From: Agarilytica sp033852175 | GTDB taxonomy: Bacteria > Pseudomonadota > Gammaproteobacteria > Pseudomonadales > Cellvibrionaceae | Length of the DNA: 64,000 nt | Assembly: GCA_033852175.1 (NCBI GenBank) | Contig: JAWSUY010000013.1 | Coordinates: 62,001-126,000 of the forward strand | Reading direction: 5' to 3' | Shown here: positions 43,242 to 52,160 of the stretch, in pieces | How the letters are laid out: each line of letters starts with the position of its first letter | Numbering within the stretch: position 1 is the first letter of the stretch | The notes under the pieces: model-generated | What the model was told of the DNA's origin: nothing | Seen by the model: only the letters and a program-made list of their open reading frames with translations | Database searches by the model: none | Translations under genes and position numbers: made by a program

Positions 43242-44798
43242 TCAGTTAATCTCCTTCCTCAGCGTTCGCTTAAGCACCTTCCCCGAAGCATTCTTAGGAA
43301 GTTGGGTGGCGAACAGTACTCGTTTCGGGATTTTATACCCAGCCAGTTTTTGTTTGGAAAATGTAATTAATTCAGTCTCGGTTGCTGAGGTTTTATCTTT
43401 CAGAACCACAACGGCAGTAACTGCTTCAATCCACTGTTCGTGTGGGGTCCCAATTACTGCCACTTCGGCCACAGCAGGGTGATGATATAAAACTTCTTCG
43501 ACTTCTCTGCTAGCCACCAATACGCCGCCGGTATTAATCACATCTTTAATGCGATCGACGATATAAAGGTAACCCTCCCTATCAAATACGCCAATATCAC
43601 CAGAATGAAACCAGTCACCCGAAAATGCTGCTTTTGTTTCGACGGGTTTTTGCCAGTACTCCTTCATAACCTGAGCTGATCTGTGGACGATTTCGCCGCG
43701 CTCACCCACAGGGACATCGTTCATCATTTCGTCGACGATACGTGTCTCTACAAGAGAAAGAGGTTTGCCTGCGGAGGCGGGGCGGTCTATGTGTTCTTCC
43801 GGCAATAATACGGATGCCAGTGGCGACATTTCAGTTTGACCGTAACAGTTGTAGAGCCCCGCACCGGGTAGGCGTTTTAATAGTTCATGCACTACGGATT
43901 CAGGCATTGCTGCCGCGCCGTAATACAGTTTTGTTAAGCTGCTTAAATCACAGCGATTAAAATCGTTGCTGTGTAATAAGTTAATCCACACCGTCGGCGG
44001 TGAAAAAAACGAAGTTATCTGTTGTTTTTCAATGAGGGATAAGCAGAGGGCGGAGTCGGGGGATTCAATTAATGTCGTGGTCGCGCCAACGAGTAAACAG
44101 GGAAGAGTGAAGACGTGCATTTGTGCGGTATGGTAAAGTGGAAGCGCCGCGAGTGAATGGTCAGAGCTCTGGATGTTAAGATGTTTAATAGCCCCCATAT
44201 ATTGGGTCATTAAACAGTTGTTGGTCATTACAGCACCCTTGGGTAAAGATGTTGTCCCCGAGGTGTACAGTATTTGAATGTAGTCATCCTTGCGGGAAAT
44301 GATGGGTGATAATTCAATTGAGGTTTTGCGCTGAGCAATTGAATGTATCGTAAAGGGTGGATTGTTTTCCTCAGTCGGTGATGCTTCGTTAAAAAATAAA
44401 CCTTCAAACCTTAAACCTGGGCAGTCTCCTTGGACCTGACGAACAGTGTTTTCCAGTCGATAATCATAGATAAGGCCCTTTGCTCCAGATTGTTTGAGGA
44501 CGTAGGTTAGCTCATCGCCCTTTAATAAAAAATTGACTGGTACATGAATAATCCCGGTGTAAAGGCAGGCGATAAATGTAATAAGGTAGGCGTCGGAGTT
44601 TTTCCCGTAGGCAGCTAGTCTATCACCTTGAATAAACCCCTGTGCGATAAACTCTGCAGCAACCTGCTGTGCTGCAAGGTCCAATTCAGCATAGGTCCAG
44701 CTTCGGTCTGAAAAATGAAGCGATTTTTTATGTTGGTTAATCCGCACTGAACGTTGCCAAGCTTCTATAATCGATAGTCCCGAAAAAGTGTTTTCCAT
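43242..44798 (-). CDS. AMP-dependent acyl-CoA synthetase
   Basis: A 518-residue ANL-superfamily ligase. The ATG has a GAGGAC site. The P-loop is YTSGTTSLPKG, followed by the adenine motif YNCYGQTEMSPLAS, the hinge WFHSGDIGVFDREGYLYIVDR and the C-terminal catalytic Lys in LPKNASGKVLKR. It activates a carboxylic acid to its CoA ester through an acyl-AMP. Last in the mmsA-acd-mmsB-ligase operon, it may activate a branched or short-chain acid feeding the pathway. Chain length is not inferable. Confidence 0.93.
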   Translation of the reverse strand: MENTFSGLSIIEAWQRSVRINQHKKSLHFSDRSWTYAELDLAAQQVAAEFIAQGFIQGDRLAAYGKNSDAYLITFIACLYTGIIHVPVNFLLKGDELTYVLKQSGAKGLIYDYRLENTVRQVQGDCPGLRFEGLFFNEASPTEENNPPFTIHSIAQRKTSIELSPIISRKDDYIQILYTSGTTSLPKGAVMTNNCLMTQYMGAIKHLNIQSSDHSLAALPLYHTAQMHVFTLPCLLVGATTTLIESPDSALCLSLIEKQQITSFFSPPTVWINLLHSNDFNRCDLSSLTKLYYGAAAMPESVVHELLKRLPGAGLYNCYGQTEMSPLASVLLPEEHIDRPASAGKPLSLVETRIVDEMMNDVPVGERGEIVHRSAQVMKEYWQKPVETKAAFSGDWFHSGDIGVFDREGYLYIVDRIKDVINTGGVLVASREVEEVLYHHPAVAEVAVIGTPHEQWIEAVTAVVVLKDKTSATETELITFSKQKLAGYKIPKRVLFATQLPKNASGKVLKRTLRKEIN

Positions 44799-44856
44799 TT
44801 GACTGTCCTCATTGCGGTTACGGGCATTATGGTATTTACGAACTATTGATTAGTCT

Positions 44857-45777
44857 CTAGAATTTACGCACTGGTTTTTTCGATTCTGGGAATATTTTTT
44901 GGATGCTAGAAAAATCTAAAGTACTATTTTCTTGTTCTGAAGATTCACGGTGCAAGTTATACAAGCTGTTCACTAGAGCACCCATAGGCGTGTACGATTG
45001 GCTGTTTGAAGCTGCGCCCATTGCTAAGCCTAAATCTTTGCACATAAGATTGACCATGAACCCCCTTTGATATCCACGGCTGGCCGGAACATTTTCCATA
45101 GCGTCAGGGTAGGGGTTATATTTTTCCAGGGACCAATTGTTTCCGGAACTATTACGCATTATTTCGGATAGAACACTTGGGTCTAATCCATTATTAACGC
45201 CCAGCTGTAATGCCTCGGCTGTTCCCGTCATATGAATGGCGAGTAACATGTTATTGCAGATTTTTGCTATTTGACCGGCTCCATGATTACCTGCTCGAAA
45301 AACATGAGAGCCCATACCGAGTAAAACCGATTCGGCGTCTTTACAATTCTTTTCCGTGCCCCCGCACATAAACGATAACGTTCCTGCAGCTGCGGCGGCA
45401 GTGCCACCGGATACTGGAGCGTCAATGGTGTTGACGTTGTACTTTTCCGCTACTAGGGCTACACGTCGAGACGTTTCTGGGGCAACGGTCGAGCAGTCGA
45501 TAACTAATGCAGTTGTTGATATAACAGACAATAAGTTTTCATTATCAATATATAGGCTTTCAACGATGTCTCCGGTGGGCAGCATCGAGATAATAACGTC
45601 TGCCCCGTTCACTGCGTCGATTGCAGAAGCTGCAATCGAACAACCCTGTGCTTGAGCCTTTTTCAAGGCCGTGTCAGAGGGGTCGAAGGCATGCACATCA
45701 AAATCATTTTTGGCCAGATTGGTCGCCATGCCAAGCCCCATGTTACCTAATCCAAAAAAAGCGATTTTTTTACGCAT
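44857..45777 (-). CDS. mmsB: 3-hydroxyisobutyrate dehydrogenase
   Basis: Oxidises 3-hydroxyisobutyrate to methylmalonate semialdehyde in valine catabolism. The ATG at 45777 is chosen because GGAG is well spaced before it; a TTG four codons earlier would place that site inside the gene. The 306-residue protein has the Rossmann motif FFGLGNMGLGMATNL, the substrate motif DAPVSGGTAAAAAGTLSFM and catalytic Lys in GAGQIAKICNNM. It lies between the acyl-CoA dehydrogenase and ligase genes. Confidence 0.94.
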   Translation of the reverse strand: MRKKIAFFGLGNMGLGMATNLAKNDFDVHAFDPSDTALKKAQAQGCSIAASAIDAVNGADVIISMLPTGDIVESLYIDNENLLSVISTTALVIDCSTVAPETSRRVALVAEKYNVNTIDAPVSGGTAAAAAGTLSFMCGGTEKNCKDAESVLLGMGSHVFRAGNHGAGQIAKICNNMLLAIHMTGTAEALQLGVNNGLDPSVLSEIMRNSSGNNWSLEKYNPYPDAMENVPASRGYQRGFMVNLMCKDLGLAMGAASNSQSYTPMGALVNSLYNLHRESSEQENSTLDFSSIQKIFPESKKPVRKF

Positions 45778-45816
45778 TCGATTCTCCAAAAAAGAATTGC
45801 TGTTGTCGTGGGGTTT

Positions 45817-46983
45817 TCATCGGATCAGTTCCATAGCGCCTTCACGCAGTAATCTGCGGGCGGTTATGAGGCGCATGATTTCATTGGTTCCTTCAAGAAT
45901 TTGATGCACACGTGTATCGCGAACATAGCGCTCTAAAGGGAATTCGCATAGGTATCCGTACCCACCATGGAGTTGTAAGGCTTCATTGCAAATTTTAAAA
46001 CCGGCGTCGGTCGCAAAGCGCTTAGCCATTGCGCAATAGGCGGTTTTTTCAGAGTGTCCCTCATCTAATTTACTTGCGGCCAAATAGACCATTTGGCGAG
46101 CGGCCATTAATTCGGTAGCCATATCGGCTAATTTAAATTGTACCGTTTGAAAGTCCGCAATAGGACGGCCAAATTGTTCGCGTTCTTGAATGTAACGTTG
46201 AGCATGAATAAGTGCAGCTTGTGCCGTTCCGACAGAGCATGCGGCAATGTTTATGCGGCCTCCGTCCAAACCTTGCATGGCAAATTTAAAGCCTTCCCCC
46301 TCATTGCCCAATATATTGTCCTTGGGGATACGGACGTTATCAAACATGACAGCTTTAGTAGGCTGGCTGTGCCAACCCATTTTGTTTTCGTTCTTGCCGT
46401 ATTCAATGCCCGGAGAGTCGGCAGGCACGACAAACGCCGATACGCCTCGTGCTCCATCTTCCTGTGTGCCGGTTCGAGCCATCACCACCAATACATCGGT
46501 ACTGCCGGCGCCGCTAATAAACATCTTGCTGCCATTTAGTAAATAGCTGTCGCCGTCGAGTTGTGCGCGTGTGCGTAATGAGCCTGCATCGCTGCCAGAG
46601 CTGGGTTCGGTTAAGCAATACGAGCCTAGAGCTTGCCCGCTCACTAAAGGAGATTGCCACTGAGCTAATACGCTTTCACTGCCCCAGCGAGTGACCATCC
46701 AAGCCACCATGTTCTGAATGGAAATATATGCCGCTGTCGAGGTGCAGCCTCCAGCCAATTCCTCTAAAATAATTGCGGCATCTAAGCGTGGTAATCCTAA
46801 GCCTCCAGCGTTTTCACTGCAGTACATACCGCAAAATCCAAGATTACCGGCTTTGCGAATAACGTCGATGGGAAAAATATGTTTTTCATCCCACTCTGCA
46901 GCACAGGGCGCTAATTCCTTTTCTGAAAAATTTCGAGCGGTTTCGCGAAAGGCTTGCTGTTCTTCGCTTAAATTAAAATCCAT
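45817..46983 (-). CDS. Acyl-CoA dehydrogenase (isobutyryl-CoA type likely)
   Basis: A 388-residue FAD enzyme. Signature 1 is CLTEPSSGSDAGSLRT, signature 2 is QLHGGYGYLCEFPLERYVRD, and the catalytic Glu is in QILEGTNEIMRL. Position between mmsA and mmsB points to isobutyryl- or other branched-chain acyl-CoA as substrate, by analogy with valine-degradation operons. Sequence alone does not settle chain specificity. Confidence 0.93.
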   Translation of the reverse strand: MDFNLSEEQQAFRETARNFSEKELAPCAAEWDEKHIFPIDVIRKAGNLGFCGMYCSENAGGLGLPRLDAAIILEELAGGCTSTAAYISIQNMVAWMVTRWGSESVLAQWQSPLVSGQALGSYCLTEPSSGSDAGSLRTRAQLDGDSYLLNGSKMFISGAGSTDVLVVMARTGTQEDGARGVSAFVVPADSPGIEYGKNENKMGWHSQPTKAVMFDNVRIPKDNILGNEGEGFKFAMQGLDGGRINIAACSVGTAQAALIHAQRYIQEREQFGRPIADFQTVQFKLADMATELMAARQMVYLAASKLDEGHSEKTAYCAMAKRFATDAGFKICNEALQLHGGYGYLCEFPLERYVRDTRVHQILEGTNEIMRLITARRLLREGAMELIR

Positions 46984-47005
46984 TCTTTAACTCTCTTAAT
47001 TAGAC

Positions 47006-48523
47006 TTATTTTAAGTTGATGGTCATATTCACGCCCGTTGAAACATCGTCGTCAAACCAGCGAGACGTTACAGTTTTCGTTTCCGTGTAAAAGCGAATGG
47101 CTTGCTTACCATAGGCGTGTTGGTCGCCATAAAATGAGCCTCGCCAACCCGTAAATGAAAAGAAGGGCAGTGGTACGGGCACGGGTACATTAATACCGAC
47201 TTGTCCGACCTGTATTTCATGTTGGTATTTGCGGGCAGCTGCACCGGAAGCGGTAAAGATAGAAGTGCCGTTGCCAAATGGGTTTGTGTTAATTAGCTGT
47301 ATTGCGTCGTATAGCGTTTCGACGTTAACAATACAAAGCACGGGGCCGAATATTTCGCTTTTATAAATTTCCATTTCAGTGGATACGTTGGTAAAAATTG
47401 TGGGGCCGACCCAATTGCCATTTGGAAATCCTTCTACCTCAATCTTTGATCCGTCCAAAATACAATTAGCGCCTTCCTCTTTGCCTTTTTCGATCAGCGA
47501 TAACACGCGCTCACGCGCTTGTGGATTTATCTGAGGGCCGTAAGCAGCATCTGGATCATCCCACGCGCCGGGTCGAATGTGGCTGACGGCGTCTTTTAAT
47601 TCTTCTACCCATGTATTTGCCGTTCCCACCATCACAGCGACAGATATGGCCATACAGCGCTGACCTGCAGCCCCAAAACTGGCCCCGATTAAACTGTCGA
47701 TAACGTTTTGTTTACTGGCGTCGGGCATCACGACCATATGGTTTTTAGCGCCGACAAATGCTTGCACACGTTTAAGGTTATCTGTCGCAGTACGGTAAAT
47801 CGTTTGCCCGACATTAACCGATCCAACAAAGGAAATAGCTTTTACATCGGGGTGAACAAGTAGTTGATCGACCTGTTCCTTAGCGCCGTGAATAACCTGT
47901 AATACCCCTTTGGGGGCGCCAGCTTGTTCGAATAATTCGGCTAAGCGTGTGGGTGTTAACGGGTCTTGTTCCGAGGGCTTTAATATAAAGGTATTGCCGC
48001 AGGCAATTGCCAGAGGAAACATCCACAGAGGTATCATGGCTGGGAAGTTAAACGGCGTAATGCCAGCGCACACGCCTAAAGGTTGCATGTAGGAGTAACA
48101 ATCGATTGAGCGCGCGACATTTTCAACAGTTTCTCCCATCATTAACGATGCAATATTACAGGCATGTTCAACGACTTCTATACCACGCCAAACATCGCCT
48201 TTTGCGTCTTCAAAGGTTTTGCCTGTTTCTTGTGACAATATCGTGGCGAGCTCGTCATGACGTTCTTTTAGTAAGTGTTGATAATTCAGCATCAATCGAG
48301 CGCGAGCGGGGGCAGGGATCTCTTTCCATGACTCAAAGGCAGTTGCAGCAGAGCTAATGGCCAAGGTGATTTCTTTATTTGTCGCACAAGGAACATGCGT
48401 CAAAACTTTCTGGGTGGCGGGGTTTGTAACCGGAATGGTTTCGACGGCATTACTTTGTACCCATTCACCGTTGATAAACAGCGGAAGCTTTGCAGGGAAG
48501 GGCTTTAGTTCGATATTGCTCAT
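47006..48523 (-). CDS. mmsA: Methylmalonate-semialdehyde dehydrogenase (acylating)
   Basis: CoA-dependent aldehyde dehydrogenase converting methylmalonate semialdehyde to propionyl-CoA. The 505-residue protein has the catalytic Cys in GAAGQRCMAISVAV, FILKPSEQDPLTPTRLAELF, and the MMSDH-typical DAIQLINTNPFGNGTSIFT and GVNVPVPVPLPFFSFTGW-like end (GINVPVPVPLPFFSFTGWRG). It is the first gene of the minus-strand operon, divergent from the AraC regulator. Confidence 0.95.
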   Translation of the reverse strand: MSNIELKPFPAKLPLFINGEWVQSNAVETIPVTNPATQKVLTHVPCATNKEITLAISSAATAFESWKEIPAPARARLMLNYQHLLKERHDELATILSQETGKTFEDAKGDVWRGIEVVEHACNIASLMMGETVENVARSIDCYSYMQPLGVCAGITPFNFPAMIPLWMFPLAIACGNTFILKPSEQDPLTPTRLAELFEQAGAPKGVLQVIHGAKEQVDQLLVHPDVKAISFVGSVNVGQTIYRTATDNLKRVQAFVGAKNHMVVMPDASKQNVIDSLIGASFGAAGQRCMAISVAVMVGTANTWVEELKDAVSHIRPGAWDDPDAAYGPQINPQARERVLSLIEKGKEEGANCILDGSKIEVEGFPNGNWVGPTIFTNVSTEMEIYKSEIFGPVLCIVNVETLYDAIQLINTNPFGNGTSIFTASGAAARKYQHEIQVGQVGINVPVPVPLPFFSFTGWRGSFYGDQHAYGKQAIRFYTETKTVTSRWFDDDVSTGVNMTINLK

Positions 48524-48700
48524 CTTGTTACTCTACTTAAACGTCAAAAAATTTTGTGCTTGTGAAGTTGCCCTTATATAACCATAGACCTGTTTTACAA
48601 GGGATTGACGATGTTGTCTTTGTGATGGACTATATTGTTATTGTGGGAGCCTCTACCTCTGAGCTATTTACATTAAACTTTTTTTATTTCAAGGTGTTAC

Positions 48701-49576
48701 ATGGCTATTACTTCTCGCTGGTCATTGCCACCTGAAGGCATTCGTTTTTTAACGCCAGCATTTATGCTTACTGAATTGGCCGCTCACCCTCTGTTAACGG
48801 GTCCATATCCTTTGGCAACGGGGTATTACCCTAATGGCCACGCTCACAAAATGGAGCGATGGGATCATAATAATTACCTATTGATTTACTGCGCTGCGGG
48901 CGACGGTAGCTTGGAGGTTGATGGGCAGAAGCTGGTGATATCACCAGGCTCACTAATACTGCTTCCGCCCGGTATCGCGCACCGTTATCAAGCGGATGAA
49001 AAAGAACCCTGGTCCATCTATTGGGTCCATTTTGATGGGCCGCATAGCCAAGAATTTTATGAGCACTTAGGGATGCGTGCCCTGACGGAAAATATTGGTT
49101 TGCACCCGGAGATTATGAGCAATTTTGAAGCTGCCTTTGAATTAAGGCGAACGCATTATGATATCGATGGCTTTATTCATGGTTGCCATTTACTGCATAA
49201 ACTCTTGAGCCTTCTGACGCTACTCATTAAACAGCACCGTTCACACCCTGGGATAGCCATTAGCCTTCATGACGTTCAGGGTTTTATGATTGAGAATATA
49301 CACGGCCAATTGAGCCTCGACACCTTAGCCAAGCATCTTAAATTGTCGAAGTACTATTTTTCGAAACGTTTCAAAGCGCTTACAGGGTATTCGCCCATTC
49401 AGTATTTCATTAATTTAAAAATGCAGCGAGCATGTGAATGGCTGGATAGTAGTGAGTATTCGGTAAAGCAGGTGGGTCTCTCGTTAGGGTACGATGATCC
49501 TTACTATTTTTCTCGGTTATTTAAAAAGACGGTAGGATTGTCGCCGGTGCAATATCGTGAGAGTCGGCATAAGTAG
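48701..49576 (+). CDS. AraC-family regulator, MmsR-like
   Basis: A 291-residue regulator with an N-terminal cupin sensor (LSPGSLILLPPGIAHRY-type strand-turn, here VISPGSLILLPPGIAHRYQ). The C-terminal double helix-turn-helix contains LSKYYFSKRFKALTGYSP and DDPYYFSRLFKKTVGLSP. It is divergent from mmsA with 177 bases between, the arrangement of mmsR in Pseudomonas. A role in activating the mms operon is inferred from context. A large hairpin follows the stop directly. Confidence 0.88.
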   Translation: MAITSRWSLPPEGIRFLTPAFMLTELAAHPLLTGPYPLATGYYPNGHAHKMERWDHNNYLLIYCAAGDGSLEVDGQKLVISPGSLILLPPGIAHRYQADEKEPWSIYWVHFDGPHSQEFYEHLGMRALTENIGLHPEIMSNFEAAFELRRTHYDIDGFIHGCHLLHKLLSLLTLLIKQHRSHPGIAISLHDVQGFMIENIHGQLSLDTLAKHLKLSKYYFSKRFKALTGYSPIQYFINLKMQRACEWLDSSEYSVKQVGLSLGYDDPYYFSRLFKKTVGLSPVQYRESRHK

Positions 49577-49645
49577 CTGGCTAGAAATAGATTTCTAGCC
49601 AGTCTAGTTTACGCCTCATCGGCTATGAGGCGTAAACTAGACTGG
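49577..49645. repeat. Two overlapping, mutually exclusive hairpins
   Basis: The first stem is 11 bp, CTGGCTAGAAA/TTTCTAGCCAG (49577-49602). The second is a perfect 21-bp stem with a 5-base loop (49599-49619 and 49625-49645). They share CCAG at 49599-49602, so both cannot form fully at once. They lie between the convergent AraC and TPR genes, starting right after the AraC stop. No U-tract follows on either strand. Confidence 0.75.
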
Positions 49646-49731
49646 TGGCGTATAAACAGGCCGATATAAAGAGCCCTATGCAATAAATACTTGTTTAGTT
49701 AGAACGTGAAATATGCGCTGTATTTGAATCG

Positions 49732-52146
49732 CTATTTAGCCTTGTTTTGCAAAGTTTTCTCCATGACGTTATCAATCATTTTTTTCCAGCGGTCATTTTT
49801 CGGTGCTAGAGAAATGGTTCGTTTAAACGATTGCTTGGCCTCACCGGTTCGTTGTTGCTCCAACAAAGAAATACCGAGGTGAAAGTGAATCTCTGCAGAT
49901 TTGGGTAAGTCTTCCAGAGCTCGTCTTAAATAGCCTTCTCCTTTGGCTGCGTCTCCATTATGGGTTATTACCCAGCCTAAAGTGTCGAGGTATGCCGGAT
50001 TAGCGGTGTGCTCGAGCTTTTGAATCAACTGATTTAGCTGTTCCGTTTTCTGGGAGCTGTCTGGGCTCTCTACAAGTAATAATGCATAATTGTTGATGGC
50101 AGCAAGGTTGCCTCCATCTTGTTCGAGAAGGTTTTTGTATACCTTCTCTGCTGCGGGAAAGTCATTTTTTTTCTGATATTCCTGAGCCAATAGCAATTGC
50201 AGATCTTTATTGTTTTTAGTATTTAATATCCCTCGTATGTAGACTTCAATAGCGCTGTCAATATTGTTTTGAAATTTGTGTAATCGGCCTAATGAAACAT
50301 AGCCTTCTAGCCATGCTTTATTTTGGGCCAAGCCTTTTTCTAGGGTCTTCTCCGCTTCGGCGTATTCTTTTTGGCTAAAGTAAGTGCGTCCCGCCAAAGC
50401 ATAGGCTGGCAGTGCTGCGGGGTTTTTAGCTTGAAAACTCACAAGGAACTTTAGCAGCTCTTCAGGTTGATTCAGTCGAAAATAACACAAGCCAAGGGCT
50501 TCTAAGGCTGCGTTGTGTTGAGGGGCGGCGCTTAGGGTTGTCTTGTAGTTGTTTATTGCTGCCTTATAATTGCCTCGCCCTTGATGAATTTGGCCCTGTA
50601 GAAAATTAAGGTCGATTTTACCTGCTCCGTTAACCCTCAATTTTGCAAGGGTGTGCTCAGCTCCGGCCCAGTCTTCTTTCATGACTTTAATTTTTGCCGA
50701 TAAAGCTAGAAACGAAAGGTCATTTTCAGAAGACGTCAATAAAACTTCAAGAATATTCTGCGCACGAGTGTAGTCCCGATTCGAGAGTAATTCCTGAATG
50801 ATCGGCATCGCGGCTTTTGCATTTTTAGGGTTCAATGATAGGGCTTCTCTAAATGAATCGTTCGCTAGCTCAGAGGATCCACTTTCTGAAAAGGCGTAGC
50901 CCAACAATATCAATGCACTTTCTGATTTTGGGTTGGTTCGAAGTGCTTTTCTCGCGTTATTAATACTTGTGTCATAATTTTTGTATTTTAGATCGATGCG
51001 GGCATTGAATAATAGGCTTTCTTCGTGAGTGGGGTCGTCCCTCAGGTTGGTTTTGATAAGTTGAAGGGCTTGATTTTCTTGATTGTCAATTAAATGAATC
51101 GTGGCGAGAATAACGCGTGCATGACGCTTGGCTTCGGCATCGAATATAACATTATCAATTATATGTTGGAGCTCTTTGGATGCGGTTTTCGTCTTATTGG
51201 CGTTAATGTTTTTGCTTATGCGGAAAAAACGAAATGAGGGTGAACTCGGGTGCTGTTCAATATACTCGCTCAGTAGTTTGTCTGCTCGGTCTTGATCGCG
51301 TAGATTAACCATTTCCACAAGGAATTGCTTAGCGTCTGTATTGCCAGGTTGGTGCGCAATAAAAGTATCAAGAATGCGCTCGCTTTCTGTGTACCGTTTT
51401 AGGTTTGCGAGCATTTTCGATAGAGAAAAGACATAGAACGAATCATTTGGGCTGTTTGTACTGAGGTCTTCCAAATCGCTAAGAACACCTTCAATGTCTC
51501 CGAAGCGTTGGTGAATTTTAAGCCGCTGCATAAGAGCTTGGCTTTTATCCGTAGAATGTGTGATGGCTTCGTTCAGAAGTGATAGAGCCTGATCTCGATT
51601 ACCTTGTAATTCTGCCATTCCAGCACGAAGCGAAAGCAGACTAGGGTCATTCTTCGATATAGCCGTTGCTTTCTCAATAAGCGGTTGCGCTTGCTCAAGA
51701 TAACCTAGATTGATCAATGCGTTTATTTGTAACAATATTCCATCATAATACTCGGGGTCGGCTGTTAGAATTTCCTCAGCCTTTGTTAAAGCCTCCTCAA
51801 ATAGTGATCGAGACAGCAGAATTTTTCCAACGCCAGCCATTGCTTTCAGGTTTTGAGGGTCGAGCTGTGCGGCTAGCGTCATATTTTCATAATATTGAGG
51901 CAGGTCCTTACCTTTTTCAGCCACTAGGCCAAGGTAGTAATAAGCATCTGCCATTTCGGGTTGCAATTGAACTGCATTCAAAAGTTCGACGCGGGCCTTG
52001 CCTATCTTGCCTTGCTCGAATAATTTTACCCCTTGGGCGTAATGCTTTTGAGACGACTCCTCTTTAGACGAGCAGCTTGATAGTGAAAATAGTAGTGCCC
52101 ACAGTACGGTTGTGGGAGTTAAAAAAAGACGATCTATCCTAGACAC
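49732..52146 (-). CDS. prsT: PEP-CTERM-system TPR lipoprotein (PrsT-like)
   Basis: An 804-residue protein from a GTG start with AAGGAG well placed. The N-terminal signal ends in the lipobox LSSC (Cys25), so it should be a lipoprotein. The rest is a continuous TPR solenoid (for example YAQGVKLFEQGKIGKARVEL, ADAYYYLGLVAEKGKD, IHFHLGISLLEQQRTGEAKQ). Length, lipobox and adjacency to an exosortase match PrsT (TIGR02917-type), which accompanies PEP-CTERM sorting systems. It starts 14 bases after the exosortase stop, forming a two-gene operon. Confidence 0.9.
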   Translation of the reverse strand: MSRIDRLFLTPTTVLWALLFSLSSCSSKEESSQKHYAQGVKLFEQGKIGKARVELLNAVQLQPEMADAYYYLGLVAEKGKDLPQYYENMTLAAQLDPQNLKAMAGVGKILLSRSLFEEALTKAEEILTADPEYYDGILLQINALINLGYLEQAQPLIEKATAISKNDPSLLSLRAGMAELQGNRDQALSLLNEAITHSTDKSQALMQRLKIHQRFGDIEGVLSDLEDLSTNSPNDSFYVFSLSKMLANLKRYTESERILDTFIAHQPGNTDAKQFLVEMVNLRDQDRADKLLSEYIEQHPSSPSFRFFRISKNINANKTKTASKELQHIIDNVIFDAEAKRHARVILATIHLIDNQENQALQLIKTNLRDDPTHEESLLFNARIDLKYKNYDTSINNARKALRTNPKSESALILLGYAFSESGSSELANDSFREALSLNPKNAKAAMPIIQELLSNRDYTRAQNILEVLLTSSENDLSFLALSAKIKVMKEDWAGAEHTLAKLRVNGAGKIDLNFLQGQIHQGRGNYKAAINNYKTTLSAAPQHNAALEALGLCYFRLNQPEELLKFLVSFQAKNPAALPAYALAGRTYFSQKEYAEAEKTLEKGLAQNKAWLEGYVSLGRLHKFQNNIDSAIEVYIRGILNTKNNKDLQLLLAQEYQKKNDFPAAEKVYKNLLEQDGGNLAAINNYALLLVESPDSSQKTEQLNQLIQKLEHTANPAYLDTLGWVITHNGDAAKGEGYLRRALEDLPKSAEIHFHLGISLLEQQRTGEAKQSFKRTISLAPKNDRWKKMIDNVMEKTLQNKAK

Positions 52147-52160
52147 TAGGTTCTCCTTAG

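Noticed and set aside
46138..46546. Two plus-strand frames opposite the acyl-CoA dehydrogenase gene
   Set aside because: They lie antisense to a strongly conserved enzyme and overlap each other in different frames; shadows of its codon pattern.
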